Assembly (NCBI GenBank): GCA_965237995.1
Contig: CBDEGO010000002.1
Coordinates: 496,001-560,000 of the forward strand
DNA length: 64,000 nt
Origin: JAAELZ01 sp965237995
GTDB taxonomy: Bacteria; Pseudomonadota; Gammaproteobacteria; Arenicellales; Poriferihabitantaceae
Direction: 5' to 3'
Of the stretch, positions 43,974 through 52,297 are shown piece by piece. The position numbers were made by a program, and so were the translations under genes. The notes under the pieces were generated by a model that saw only the letters and a list, made by a program, of their open reading frames with translations, was not told the DNA's origin and made no database searches. The number at the start of each line of letters is the position of its first letter. The stretch's first letter is position 1.

Positions 43974-45617
43974 ATGAGCCAATCTAGCAACAAGTTTAAC
44001 GTTTTCCCAAAAACTCAAGCCAATCACGTTGCGCTATCGCCCCTCACTTTTTTACCTAGAACGGCAAATGTATTTCCCGATCGTGAAGCGGTGGTTTATG
44101 GCAATCGTAGTTATAACTGGGCGCAAGTTTATGAACGTTGCAGGGCTTTAGCATCAGCGTTACAAAAACAGGGCATTGCAGAAGGAGACACTGTTGCGGT
44201 TATGGCGGCCAATACACCAGAGATGGTAGAGGCACATTATGGCGTAGCGATGTCCGGTGCAGTGCTTAACACCATCAATGTACGGCTAGATGCCGAAACT
44301 GTCGCCTATATTTTAGATCATGGCGAAGCCAAGATATTAATCACAGATACTGGTTTTGCAGCCACAGTAGCACAAGCGTTAACACACATTGAAAGAAGTG
44401 ATATTTTGGTAATCGATATTGTGGACGAGCAGGCTGATGCTGATAAAACCCGCCTAGGCAAATACAGTTACGAAGAATTTATTGCGCTAGCTGATACCCA
44501 GTTCGATTGGCACTTACCTAACGACGAATGGGATGCGTTTTCACTTAACTACACTTCTGGCACCAGTGGGCGCCCTAAAGGGGTGGTCTATCATCATCGT
44601 GGCTCCTATTTAATGACCTTAGGCACCATCGCAGATTGGCGATTGCCTGCACATCCGAAGTACCTCTATACCGTCCCCTTGTTCCATTGCAATGGATGGG
44701 GGCATACTTGGACGATGACAGCGATGGCCGGCACTATTTACTGCTGTAGAACCGTGACTGCTGCAGCGGTGTATGAAGCGATTTCAACTCACGGAGTCAA
44801 TTATTTTGGCGGCGCGCCTATTGTGTTATCGATGATATTAAACGCCGAAGAAACTGATCGTAAACCGATTAACCATACCGTTAATGTGATGACCGCAGGC
44901 GCTCCTCCACCCGCTGCCGTATTACAAGGGATCGAAGAACTCGGCTTTATTGTCACGCAAGTGTACGGGCTTACAGAAACCTACGGCCATACCGTTATGT
45001 GTACATGGAACCAAGACTGGGACGATTTACCATTTGCGGACCGCGCCACCATTAAGGCGCGACAAGGCGTGGCAATGACTATCACTGACAGCCTACGTGT
45101 TGTTGACTTAAGCACACGCGAAGAAGTCGCTCGTGATGGTAAAACTATTGGCGAGTTAGTTATCCGCGGGAATACCGTCATGAAAGGCTACCTTAAAAAC
45201 GAAGCCGCAACCAAAGAGTCATTTGAAGGGGGTTGGTTTCGCTCAGGTGACCTCGGCGTGGTACACCCAGAAGGCTATGTGGAAATTAAAGATCGCCTCA
45301 AAGACATCATTATTTCTGGCGGCGAGAATATATCTTCAGTAGAAGTAGAAAACACATTGCACCACCACCCTGCTGTTGCCATTGCAGCCGTAGTGGCCAA
45401 ACCAGATACTAAATGGGGAGAAGTACCTTGCGCTTTTATTGAACTTAAAACAGGCACCGCCGCTAGCGAAGAAGAACTCATCGCTTTTTGTAAGGAGCAC
45501 CTAGCTGGATTCAAACGCCCTAAGAAAGTAGTTTTTTGCGACATACCCAAAACCGCAACAGGCAAGCTACAGAAGTTTGAATTACGTCAAATGATACTTG
45601 ATGGGAAATTTGATTAG
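43974..45617 (+). CDS. acyl-CoA synthetase, ANL superfamily (DmdB/AlkK-like)
   Basis: The 547-residue product has the AMP-binding P-loop YTSGTSGRPKGVVYHH near residue 190, PLFHCNGWGHTW, the VYGLTETYGHT adenine site, the hinge DRLKDIIISGGENIS near residue 442 and the C-terminal lysine motif PKTATGKLQK near residue 522. The PLFHCNGW and GLTETYG wording is that of medium-chain ligases including 3-methylmercaptopropionyl-CoA ligase (DmdB). It would activate the acid that the upstream FadN-like protein oxidises. Confidence 0.9.
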   Translation: MSQSSNKFNVFPKTQANHVALSPLTFLPRTANVFPDREAVVYGNRSYNWAQVYERCRALASALQKQGIAEGDTVAVMAANTPEMVEAHYGVAMSGAVLNTINVRLDAETVAYILDHGEAKILITDTGFAATVAQALTHIERSDILVIDIVDEQADADKTRLGKYSYEEFIALADTQFDWHLPNDEWDAFSLNYTSGTSGRPKGVVYHHRGSYLMTLGTIADWRLPAHPKYLYTVPLFHCNGWGHTWTMTAMAGTIYCCRTVTAAAVYEAISTHGVNYFGGAPIVLSMILNAEETDRKPINHTVNVMTAGAPPPAAVLQGIEELGFIVTQVYGLTETYGHTVMCTWNQDWDDLPFADRATIKARQGVAMTITDSLRVVDLSTREEVARDGKTIGELVIRGNTVMKGYLKNEAATKESFEGGWFRSGDLGVVHPEGYVEIKDRLKDIIISGGENISSVEVENTLHHHPAVAIAAVVAKPDTKWGEVPCAFIELKTGTAASEEELIAFCKEHLAGFKRPKKVVFCDIPKTATGKLQKFELRQMILDGKFD

Positions 45618-45653
45618 CATTTACTTTCTGAGCATCAAAAATAGAGTTCGGCA

Positions 45654-46484
45654 ATGCCAAAAGTTCTAAGCCGACAGCAGGTAGAACAATTTCACGAAAC
45701 TGGCTATGTTTCACCTATCGATGTTCTATCAGAAGACGAAGCCAAGCGGTATGCTCGTTGTCTTAGCGATGCTGAACAACGCTATGCCGAAGCCCTAAAT
45801 GCGCAGAACAGAAATAACGCACACCTTACCTTTACGTTTCTAGACGAATTGGCCTATCACCCCATTATGCTCGATGCGGTGGAAGACCTAATCGGCGACG
45901 CCTTTTCTCTTTGGGGCAGCGTTCTATTCATTAAAGAACCCCACAGCAAGCATTACGTCAGTTGGCACCAAGACGCCACTTATATGGGCATTACTCCACA
46001 AAATTTTGTCACGCCGTGGATTGCACTGAGCGAAAGCAACCTAGATACCGGCTGTATGAGTATGATACCTGGCACGCACAAGGAGGCTATTCGGCCCCAC
46101 AGCGACACCTTCGAAGAAGATAATATTTTAACGCGCGGACAGAACATCGAAGAAGTTGACGTGAGTTCAGCAAAACACCTAATTTTAAAGCCCGGGCAAA
46201 TGTCGATTCACCATGCGAAAACCATTCATGGGTCACAGCCCAACCGTAGCGACAAACGGCGTATCGGCTATGCACTGCAAGCGTTTATGCCCAAAGGTGC
46301 CAAGCAAGTAATCGGAGAAAACTATTGGTCGCCTGTGTGTGGAGATTGCATGCAAGCAGGGTTCACAATCCTAAATCGCCCTAAAGCTGATATGGAAAAA
46401 AAGATGATTAGAGAGAGAAACAGAGTGAACGAAAATTGGTCAACTATCCTCTATCAAGGCGCTTCGAAGAAACGGGCTTATTGA
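45654..46484 (+). CDS. phytanoyl-CoA dioxygenase (PhyH) family protein
   Basis: The 276-residue product has the iron-binding HxD of YVSWHQDATYMG near residue 103 and the distal His in SIHHAKTIHGSQPNRSDKRR near residue 190, with an Arg for 2-oxoglutarate two turns later. This is the Fe(II)/2-oxoglutarate PhyH group. It ends the metY-hydrolase-FadN-ligase series, 36 bases after the ligase. It may hydroxylate the acid or acyl-CoA used by these enzymes, or act on another small molecule. Confidence 0.85.
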   Translation: MPKVLSRQQVEQFHETGYVSPIDVLSEDEAKRYARCLSDAEQRYAEALNAQNRNNAHLTFTFLDELAYHPIMLDAVEDLIGDAFSLWGSVLFIKEPHSKHYVSWHQDATYMGITPQNFVTPWIALSESNLDTGCMSMIPGTHKEAIRPHSDTFEEDNILTRGQNIEEVDVSSAKHLILKPGQMSIHHAKTIHGSQPNRSDKRRIGYALQAFMPKGAKQVIGENYWSPVCGDCMQAGFTILNRPKADMEKKMIRERNRVNENWSTILYQGASKKRAY

Positions 46485-46607
46485 CTTACTGCAAGCATTC
46501 AATCCTAGTCTGACAGTAATCTGCCCTCTAACGCTAGCTGCCGCTTAGTACTTCAGGATCGAAAGTATACATATCTCGCAACTATCGTAGAGAAAATAGC
46601 CGCTATT

Positions 46608-46632
46608 GCTTGGGGCATCTTACACCCCAAGC
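46608..46632. terminator. weak bidirectional hairpin between convergent genes
   Basis: GCTTGGGG (46608-46615) and CCCCAAGC (46625-46632) form a perfect 8-bp stem with a 9-base loop between the PhyH gene and the oppositely oriented oxidase gene. There is no clear T-run on either side, so it is a candidate only. Confidence 0.4.
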
Positions 46633-46679
46633 CAACGTCCCTCCGTATCGAATGGAGAAAAACTAATACCGTTGTTTCT

Positions 46680-49601
46680 TCATTCTGAATGACAGACAAG
46701 GCCAAGTTGATCGATTAGGCGACCATATCGACCGTGTATACCCAATGGGGCCTTGTCACTAGCACATAGTAATTGACCACTGTAGGCACCCGCTCGACCT
46801 ACCTGATCGAGAGACTGCGTTGACCCTGTCAAGGTCGTCGGCCCAGTTAGCTTACGGCACACAACTTGTGTACGGCCAACGCTCCGCCAATCAGAGCCAT
46901 AGCCTTGCCAAACTTTTACCCCTGTAATCGCATGGTCTTTAGCACATTGGCGCACGAAAGCACTGCCACCTCGACTGCCAACGAAATAGCCAGTTTGTGG
47001 CTGTCCCACCCACTGCCCTCTAGCATTGACATTCACGCAGATTGGTGCGATGCGATCAAGCGCCCAATCTGCTTGACCAGATATACCTACGATCACCTGT
47101 CCATCGTTACAGCGCTGTTCAAACGGGTCGCCGCCCAGACCACCGATAGCCTCAGTTTTATAAAAAACAGGTACTGGAGTTTCAGTTTTGATCAATTGCA
47201 CTCGATCAATCAAGCCGCCACGCGAATCATTTTCTGTAGCCACTTCCCGAAACTCTAACTGATCTTTATTACCGCTGCCTACAAGGTTATAGCTGTATTG
47301 AGTCCAGCCATTGATATCTGGCGGTGTGACTAAAGCAATCGGCTGCCCACGCCAATAGACTTGAATTTGTTCAGGTTGATCAGGCCGCTTACGTGCATCG
47401 AAACGAAGCACATAACGCTGATTAGGCTCAGTTTGCACGTCTTGATACACTCTGTCCCAACCGCCATCGGCATCAATTTCCAGCCACTGTTTTGCTTCTG
47501 ATGTCGTAACGCCCGTAAAACCATCTTTATGAAGGTCAATTTTATTGGCGTAAGTCCTCCAACCTGGAATCAGGCCTTCAAAGTACTGCCAAGAGCCATT
47601 AACAGCGGGGTATTCGAAAGATCCGTTCACGATCAAATCATCGCCCTCGGAAGGCAAGGGCACCTCGATGCGAATTGTGCCAGCGATGCTGGGAACGCCT
47701 TTACTATTGAGCGCAAAGAGATAGTAGTTTCCAGGAATGGCAACAGACGGATTTTCTGGAATGCTAACCGAATAGGTACCCTCCCCCGTATCTCGAGCGA
47801 TTAATGGAATACGTCGCTCATCGTTATTCACTGCATGTGTCGCCACTGAATTGCGTACCAGTACAAAGCTGTGCGATTTGTTCGTATCAACCTGGATATT
47901 AATTTCCTCACCATGCGCTGCTGCTGCCGGTGAAGAAATAATAGCCGGACGCTCCGCTAGGCTGCCATCTGCATTGAGCAAGTAGGGCGGTGTAAGAATT
48001 TCCGCATCGGGATGGTTGGTTGAACAACCACCGCAGAGGCCTCCGCCCCCAACCCAAACCCGGCCATCCTTTAATAATATCGCTACACTGTGATACGTTC
48101 TGGGTACTCTCATAGTCGCCAGTGAGCGAAATTCGCCCGTGGTTGGGCTCCAGATTTCAGCAACATAGACGGCTTTGTAGTCTGTGAACAATTTTGAATA
48201 TGCTTGACCACCTACGACAACTATTTCTCCCGACGGCAGAACCACGCTGTTTTGGAAAACTCTAGCAAATTTCATATCCCCTACGCGCTTGACATCAACA
48301 TCATCAACACCGCCATTAATATCAATCACATACGCTCTTTTAGATGCATCAGCATGCTCGTAGTGAGGCGCCCCACCTACCGTGAAAATCTTCCCTATAT
48401 CATACATGACTGCATTGCCGTTCATGGCATCCTGATCATTGTCACGCAGTAAAGATGGATAGATTGCACCATTGCTATATGTATCGAGGTCGATCCAATT
48501 CATACGACGAGAAGGGCCAGCATGAAATATCAAGCCGTTCGGCGCCGCAAAGAGCCATTTATGGTTGTCGGCTCGATAAGTACCTGATTTGTCGTCTGTA
48601 ATCAACTGACTGACCTGCACTGCGTCTTTCTCGAGCCACCCTGTATGCTTATTCCAGACTTCGCCGCTCTTTCCTCCCACACCACCAGACCAAGAGCCAC
48701 CGACTGTAAACACTGAACCGTCCCCTAGCGGTGTCATCGAGTGATAGCCGCGAGATATGTTCATCGGTAAGCCAATTTCCCAGAGCCCAGAAACTGGATC
48801 GTATATGCTAGTCCGATCGCTGTTTGAACCCCCCGTTACCATGAGCCTCCCGTCCGCTAAAAGAGCGGTCCCAGGGCAGAACATATCGTGCTTGGTGTCA
48901 GAAATTAACTCCTTGCTCGATTGACCCGTTGCTGGGTCGAAAAGTACAGTATATGTCTTACCGCGTGCGCCGATGAGAGAGACGAAAGTCATCTTAGCGT
49001 AAGCGGACCAAGCCAATATCTTTCCGTCTGGACGAGACGCTGCAGCCACTGGAACCAATGGCATAGGATAAGGCCCATCCCATTTAGATTGCATGATACC
49101 TGGGTCAGTCAACTCAGCTTTAACACGCCAAAGAGCGCTAGTCGTCCCACTACAAGGCGATTGAATAATATGTTTACCTCGCTCACGAGAATTACCCTGT
49201 GTGCTCAGACACATGCCGGAGTGTTGTGCCATAATCTGCACATCAGCTGCGCTACCTACTACTTGCCACAGCATGTGTTCATCAGGCGCACATGACTGTT
49301 GGGTTACCTTGGCCCCTTGTACCGTAGACGCGGCTTGCACGGCTAGGCATTTATGCGAATGGCGCGCTCTTATCTGATAAGCGCCATTAGTGGGGACAAA
49401 AGTGAACGATTGATTGTGGCCACCATTGCAACTCCATTGGACCAATTCCTTACCATCTGAATGCGAGCCACGCGGTACGTCTACACACAGACCACTATGT
49501 GATTCTGACTTAATCGTACCTGCCGTTTGCGCATGCAGAACTCCAGTCGCCGCCATTATTGCAAAGAAAACTGATGCATAGCTAAGTTTTAGAAAGGTCA
49601 T
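46680..49601 (-). CDS. secreted galactose-oxidase-like copper-radical oxidase with lectin domain
   Basis: The 973-residue product has a signal peptide (residues 1-24), a ricin-type lectin domain (about 27-165, with W-rich repeats), a kelch-type seven-bladed propeller (about 175-545), a DUF1929-type domain (about 550-650), a jelly-roll module starting DLIVNGSFEYP (about 656-805), and a Cys-rich C-terminal module (about 812-973). Every catalytic residue of galactose oxidase can be matched: Cys242 (FCPG), Tyr286 (RGYHS), Trp304 (GGSWSGG), Tyr503-His504 (RTYHS) and His589 (THAVN). This implies a Cys-Tyr radical cofactor and copper. It oxidises alcohols or sugars to aldehydes with release of H2O2. 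The substrate is unknown; the lectin module suggests a glycan surface. Confidence 0.85.
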   Translation of the reverse strand: MTFLKLSYASVFFAIMAATGVLHAQTAGTIKSESHSGLCVDVPRGSHSDGKELVQWSCNGGHNQSFTFVPTNGAYQIRARHSHKCLAVQAASTVQGAKVTQQSCAPDEHMLWQVVGSAADVQIMAQHSGMCLSTQGNSRERGKHIIQSPCSGTTSALWRVKAELTDPGIMQSKWDGPYPMPLVPVAAASRPDGKILAWSAYAKMTFVSLIGARGKTYTVLFDPATGQSSKELISDTKHDMFCPGTALLADGRLMVTGGSNSDRTSIYDPVSGLWEIGLPMNISRGYHSMTPLGDGSVFTVGGSWSGGVGGKSGEVWNKHTGWLEKDAVQVSQLITDDKSGTYRADNHKWLFAAPNGLIFHAGPSRRMNWIDLDTYSNGAIYPSLLRDNDQDAMNGNAVMYDIGKIFTVGGAPHYEHADASKRAYVIDINGGVDDVDVKRVGDMKFARVFQNSVVLPSGEIVVVGGQAYSKLFTDYKAVYVAEIWSPTTGEFRSLATMRVPRTYHSVAILLKDGRVWVGGGGLCGGCSTNHPDAEILTPPYLLNADGSLAERPAIISSPAAAAHGEEINIQVDTNKSHSFVLVRNSVATHAVNNDERRIPLIARDTGEGTYSVSIPENPSVAIPGNYYLFALNSKGVPSIAGTIRIEVPLPSEGDDLIVNGSFEYPAVNGSWQYFEGLIPGWRTYANKIDLHKDGFTGVTTSEAKQWLEIDADGGWDRVYQDVQTEPNQRYVLRFDARKRPDQPEQIQVYWRGQPIALVTPPDINGWTQYSYNLVGSGNKDQLEFREVATENDSRGGLIDRVQLIKTETPVPVFYKTEAIGGLGGDPFEQRCNDGQVIVGISGQADWALDRIAPICVNVNARGQWVGQPQTGYFVGSRGGSAFVRQCAKDHAITGVKVWQGYGSDWRSVGRTQVVCRKLTGPTTLTGSTQSLDQVGRAGAYSGQLLCASDKAPLGIHGRYGRLIDQLGLVCHSE

Positions 49602-49871
49602 TATTTTAAATACTTATGTTGTGGTAATAGTAAGGAAGTGAGCACCTAGATTGACCCTCACCATATAGTCTCAAACAAATATCAAGCATATTGCTTAAAT
49701 ACTAATATTCTTCAGCTTTAGTTGTCTGTTTTAAGCCCGCGGAGTAGTTTCTCAAATTTTTGAAGAAATGCTCGAAAGCGGCATTTTAGTACAGATTAGA
49801 TTCCTTCCTATTTACTTAGTTCCATGTCTGATACCCGATAAACCCATAACATAGATAAAAATGTTGTTAAA

Positions 49872-50042
49872 ATGGGTTTTAAATTTGAGATTAGTAGCAC
49901 ACTGAAAGTTAGAGCAAATTATTTACCAATAAATAGCACTGCTAAGTTTTCTAAGTATCATTGCACAAAAGAACACCCTAAAGGGGTTATCATTTTATTT
50001 GAAAATGGAACGGGAACCTCCACAAATGAACAAGAAACCTAA
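49872..50042 (+). CDS. short cassette ORF, function unknown
   Basis: An ATG at 49872 opens 56 codons whose TAA (50040-50042) falls inside the 5' end of the first attC, just as in other integron cassettes. The product starts MGFKFEISSTLKVRAN and has no recognisable domain; KYHCTKEHPKGVIILF suggests a small cytosolic protein or the 3' part of a longer one. The left boundary of this first cassette cannot be found, so it may be truncated. No strong ribosome site is visible. About 270 bases between this ORF and the oxidase gene hold nothing supported. Confidence 0.45.
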   Translation: MGFKFEISSTLKVRANYLPINSTAKFSKYHCTKEHPKGVIILFENGTGTSTNEQET

Positions 50043-50116
50043 CAAAACGCCAAAGACGCCTGCGGGCTGGGATTTACTACACTGCGTTTTACAAGCCCCC
50101 TAACTCCACGTTATAT
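50037..50116 (+). repeat. attC site 1
   Basis: R'' box ACCTAAC (50037-50043) and R' box GTTATAT (50110-50116), 80 bp. The inner GGGCTGGG and CAAGCCCC segments can pair. The upstream ORF stop lies inside R''. Confidence 0.75.
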
Positions 50117-50135
50117 ACTCGAAAAAAGGTAAGTT

Positions 50136-50471
50136 ATGACTGAAATTAATTTATTCGATATTGCAGATAATTATTTTACTGTAATGAGAAAAGCTGAAGA
50201 TAATAAAAACTACGACGCTTTTATGGAACCTTGCGACTTCCGTGATGAAGAGCCCCTTACTGAAAAAAAGTTCATGGAAGAGCTTGACGAAATGAACAAA
50301 GAATGGGGGTCTTATCAAGGACGCGAATTTCTAACTTCGTTCGTAGACTTTAATCTTAAGCGCACTCGTTTTGCTTGGAAAGCAATTTTTGAAAAAGGAG
50401 AAACTATGGTTATGTTGGGTCTTATAAAAAACGAGTCTGGTTACCAAGTAGATGAATTTTACTATTATTAG
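50136..50471 (+). CDS. cassette protein, NTF2/DUF4019-like
   Basis: The 111-residue product starts at an ATG preceded by AAAGGTAAG. It is acidic, with an N-terminal helix DIADNYFTVMRKAEDNKNYDAF and a C-terminal strand series FAWKAIFEKGETMVMLGLIK then GYQVDEFYYY. The layout (helix, then strands containing a conserved ...ETMVML.LIKNESGYQV...) resembles small NTF2-like lipoprotein-derived proteins of the DUF4019 type, but lacks a signal peptide. Assignment is tentative; it is an intact cassette between attC 1 and 2. Confidence 0.55.
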   Translation: MTEINLFDIADNYFTVMRKAEDNKNYDAFMEPCDFRDEEPLTEKKFMEELDEMNKEWGSYQGREFLTSFVDFNLKRTRFAWKAIFEKGETMVMLGLIKNESGYQVDEFYYY

Positions 50472-50479
50472 AGCTTTGT

Positions 50480-50560
50480 CTATAACAGGTGCATTAAGTC
50501 ATTCACTTCGTTCATTGGGACGCTCCACCACATTGCGCGCCCCTTAAGCAGGTGTTATGT
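50480..50560 (+). repeat. attC site 2
   Basis: R'' box CTATAAC (50480-50486) and R' box GTTATGT (50554-50560), 81 bp. It carries the CATTCACTTCGTTCATTGGG core also found in site 10, so the two are near copies. Confidence 0.7.
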
Positions 50561-50570
50561 ATAAACTAAA

Positions 50571-50816
50571 ATGAAGGGATTCAAAATTTCAATTGTTGGA
50601 CTGATTGTTGGAGCTGTCCTATGTATAGGTATGTTGTTTTTCTTCGGATCGCTAACCAAAGAACGAATACTTCAAGCTAGTTGCATAGGTGGCTATTTAG
50701 GTTTAGCTGGTGCGCTATTGCTTTACCCAAACTTCTACAAACGCCCTAGATTCTTAGTATCGGTATTGGAGATTGGCTTAATACCTTTACTATTTTTATT
50801 ATTTAAACTCACATAA
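50571..50816 (+). CDS. small integral membrane protein (cassette)
   Basis: The 81-residue product begins MKGFKISIVGLIVGAV and holds three hydrophobic helices (about residues 5-27, 35-54 and 62-80) linked by short basic turns. No family was recognised. It starts 11 bases after attC 2. The sequence after its stop does not contain a complete attC; instead the next bases join a partial copy of another cassette, so its own recombination site appears deleted. Confidence 0.6.
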   Translation: MKGFKISIVGLIVGAVLCIGMLFFFGSLTKERILQASCIGGYLGLAGALLLYPNFYKRPRFLVSVLEIGLIPLLFLLFKLT

Positions 50817-50861
50817 GCTAGGCATTAACACACACATTTACTCTTCTTCCTTACTTCAAAG

Positions 50862-51074
50862 TGATCCAGATTTAATGATTATATTCATAACCCCTATTCT
50901 TGGTTTAGGCCAATTAGTCGTTTTGGCCACTAGTTCAAATGAAGCCTGCCCATACTGTAAGGAGAATGTACTAAACCGGAAGTAATACTAAAACCAATGG
51001 ATCAATCGGCTTAGGAACATTGCTATATGACATTCTTATTGGAAAGTGTAACTCTTGCAATGCAACAATCTAAC
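50862..51074 (+). pseudogene. truncated, frameshifted duplicate of the next cassette gene
   Basis: From about 50862 the sequence matches the inner and 3' part of the gene at 51153-51452 (from its base 51240 on) with scattered substitutions. The start, the signal-like first helix and the preceding attC are missing. An extra C in AAACCGGAAG against AAACGGAAG breaks the frame. It still ends at an intact attC (site 3). This is a partial duplicate left by deletion or replication slippage. Confidence 0.7.
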
Positions 51075-51148
51075 CAATCACTCAGGGCACCCTACGGGCT
51101 GGGACTTACTACGCTGCATCTTGCAAGCCCTTTAACTCAACGTTAGAT
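51068..51148 (+). repeat. attC site 3
   Basis: R'' box ATCTAAC (51068-51074) and R' box GTTAGAT (51142-51148), exact reverse complements; 81 bp. It is nearly identical to site 4, as expected from duplication of the cassette. Confidence 0.8.
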
Positions 51149-51152
51149 CTTT

Positions 51153-51452
51153 GTGAAAATAAGTACTAAATTTCGACTGAAATATCTAGCACTATTCATC
51201 ATAGTGCTTGCTACGATTTACGCTTGTGTATCAATCTTAAGTGATCCAGATTTAATGATTATATTTATATTCCCTATTCTTGCTTTAGGCCAAATAATCG
51301 TTTTGGCCACCAGTTCAAATGAAGCCTGCCCATACTGTAAGGAGAATGTACTAAACGGAAGTAGTACTAAAACCAATGAATCAATCGGCTTAGGAACATT
51401 ACTATATGATATTCTTATTGGAAAATGTAACTCTTGCAATGCAAAGATCTAA
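51153..51452 (+). CDS. membrane protein with a zinc-ribbon-like cytosolic tail (cassette)
   Basis: The start is a GTG at 51153, directly after attC 3. The 99-residue product has two hydrophobic helices (about residues 10-30 and 34-53) and a tail with CPYC at about residue 59 and CNSC near residue 93, which could bind one zinc. No family was recognised. The stop lies inside the R'' box of attC 4. A decayed copy precedes it in the array. Confidence 0.6.
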   Translation: MKISTKFRLKYLALFIIVLATIYACVSILSDPDLMIIFIFPILALGQIIVLATSSNEACPYCKENVLNGSSTKTNESIGLGTLLYDILIGKCNSCNAKI

Positions 51453-51527
51453 CCAATCACTCAAGGCACCCTACGGGCTGGGCCATACTACGCTGCGTTC
51501 CACAAGCCCCTTAGCTCAATGTTATAC
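51447..51527 (+). repeat. attC site 4
   Basis: R'' box ATCTAAC (51447-51453) and R' box GTTATAC (51521-51527), 81 bp, with the same GGGCTGGG/CAAGCCCC core as site 3. Confidence 0.78.
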
Positions 51528-51537
51528 ATTTCAATCA

Positions 51538-51972
51538 ATTGCCAAAATTTTAAGTGTCAAGTTTGTATTGGCACTATTGCTTTTGGCATCTACTTCACTA
51601 CAAGCGTCGATAATTGATTCAATTACATCAACACCAGTAAATGCTTTAGATACAGACCCTATAAATATAAGTGTTTCAGGTTATACACCTCAAACAAACG
51701 TTTCTCTTCTAGAAAAAACTATAAGTCTAGTTGGCAAAGAGCTGATTATTAACTTGCACTATAGTAGTGCTGGTGTCGGTCTTACTGTAATTACAAACTA
51801 CAGTGAAGTATTTTCAGCTGGCCAATTGAAGCCAGGGAATTACACTATCGTCGCAAACGCCTATGTCAACGGAACCTTGACAAGCAGACAAACGAAGAAC
51901 CTATTAGTATCTTCCTCTGAAAGTCTACCTAGACCTGTTGTCCCTGATGCCACTTACCTATTGTTACTGTAA
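51538..51972 (+). CDS. exported cassette protein with an uncertain start
   Basis: The frame runs open from upstream, through attC 4 and over the previous gene, so the long start at 51406 is not credible. A signal peptide (KILSVKFVLALLLLASTSLQ) begins just after attC 4, but no ATG, GTG or TTG lies before it in this frame; an ATT at 51538 is the best-placed codon. The mature part is about 120 residues, beta-rich and Ig-like in feel (NVSLLEKTISLVGKELIINL). No family was recognised. It may use a rare start codon or carry a start-codon mutation. Confidence 0.45.
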   Translation: MAKILSVKFVLALLLLASTSLQASIIDSITSTPVNALDTDPINISVSGYTPQTNVSLLEKTISLVGKELIINLHYSSAGVGLTVITNYSEVFSAGQLKPGNYTIVANAYVNGTLTSRQTKNLLVSSSESLPRPVVPDATYLLLL

Positions 51973-51977
51973 CTTCC

Positions 51978-52071
51978 CTACAACAGAAACAAATACCAAA
52001 ATATTCAAATCGTCCTGTGAGTTGGGACTTGATACACTGCGCTCCGCAAGCCCCATAGCTCAGCGTTAACG
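51978..52071 (+). repeat. attC site 5 (imperfect)
   Basis: The 3' part has the array-typical GTTGGGACTTGATACACTGC and CAAGCCCCATAGCTCAGC, then R' GTTAACG (52065-52071). The R'' box near CCTACAAC (51978 on) is poorly conserved, so the left edge is approximate. Confidence 0.55.
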
Positions 52072-52082
52072 AAAAAGACCTA

Positions 52083-52228
52083 TGGCAAAATTCTATTTAC
52101 TAATTACCAGTTTGTAAGGGGTTCTCTAAAAAATAGATTAAAGCATTTACCAAGGCACAAAAACAATTATAGAAAGAACAGTTGGTAAACAAGTTGAGGT
52201 CCGAGAAAAATTAAAAAATGAAATCTAA
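52083..52228 (+). pseudogene. degenerate cassette ORF
   Basis: An ATG at 52083 (MAKFYLLITSL) is cut by in-frame stops after 11 codons and twice more, yet the same frame then reads openly (IYQGTKTIIERTVGKQVEVREKL) up to a TAA inside the R'' box of attC 6. Because the frame never shifts, point mutations rather than indels explain the loss. No family was recognised. Confidence 0.45.
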
Positions 52229-52282
52229 CAATTGCTTCATAACGTTCCGCTACGCTCCGCGCGCCATAAGTGAGCGCTAAGT
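52223..52282 (+). repeat. attC site 6 (short)
   Basis: R'' box ATCTAAC (52223-52229) and a variant R' GCTAAGT (52276-52282), 60 bp. The inner CGTTCCGCTACGCTCCGCGCG can fold. It is the shortest site and its R' deviates from GTTRRRY. Confidence 0.5.
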
Positions 52283-52297
52283 TTCCCAAAAGATAAT

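Noticed and set aside
49602..49871. attI or integrase remnant before the first cassette
   Set aside because: No integrase-like translation or attI-like box could be supported in this stretch.
51406..51537. Upstream extension of the exported cassette protein
   Set aside because: It would overlap the previous gene and read through attC 4; the signal peptide starts after the site.
52136..52228. Open frame after the stops in the degenerate cassette as a separate gene
   Set aside because: It lacks a start codon and is the tail of the decayed ORF.
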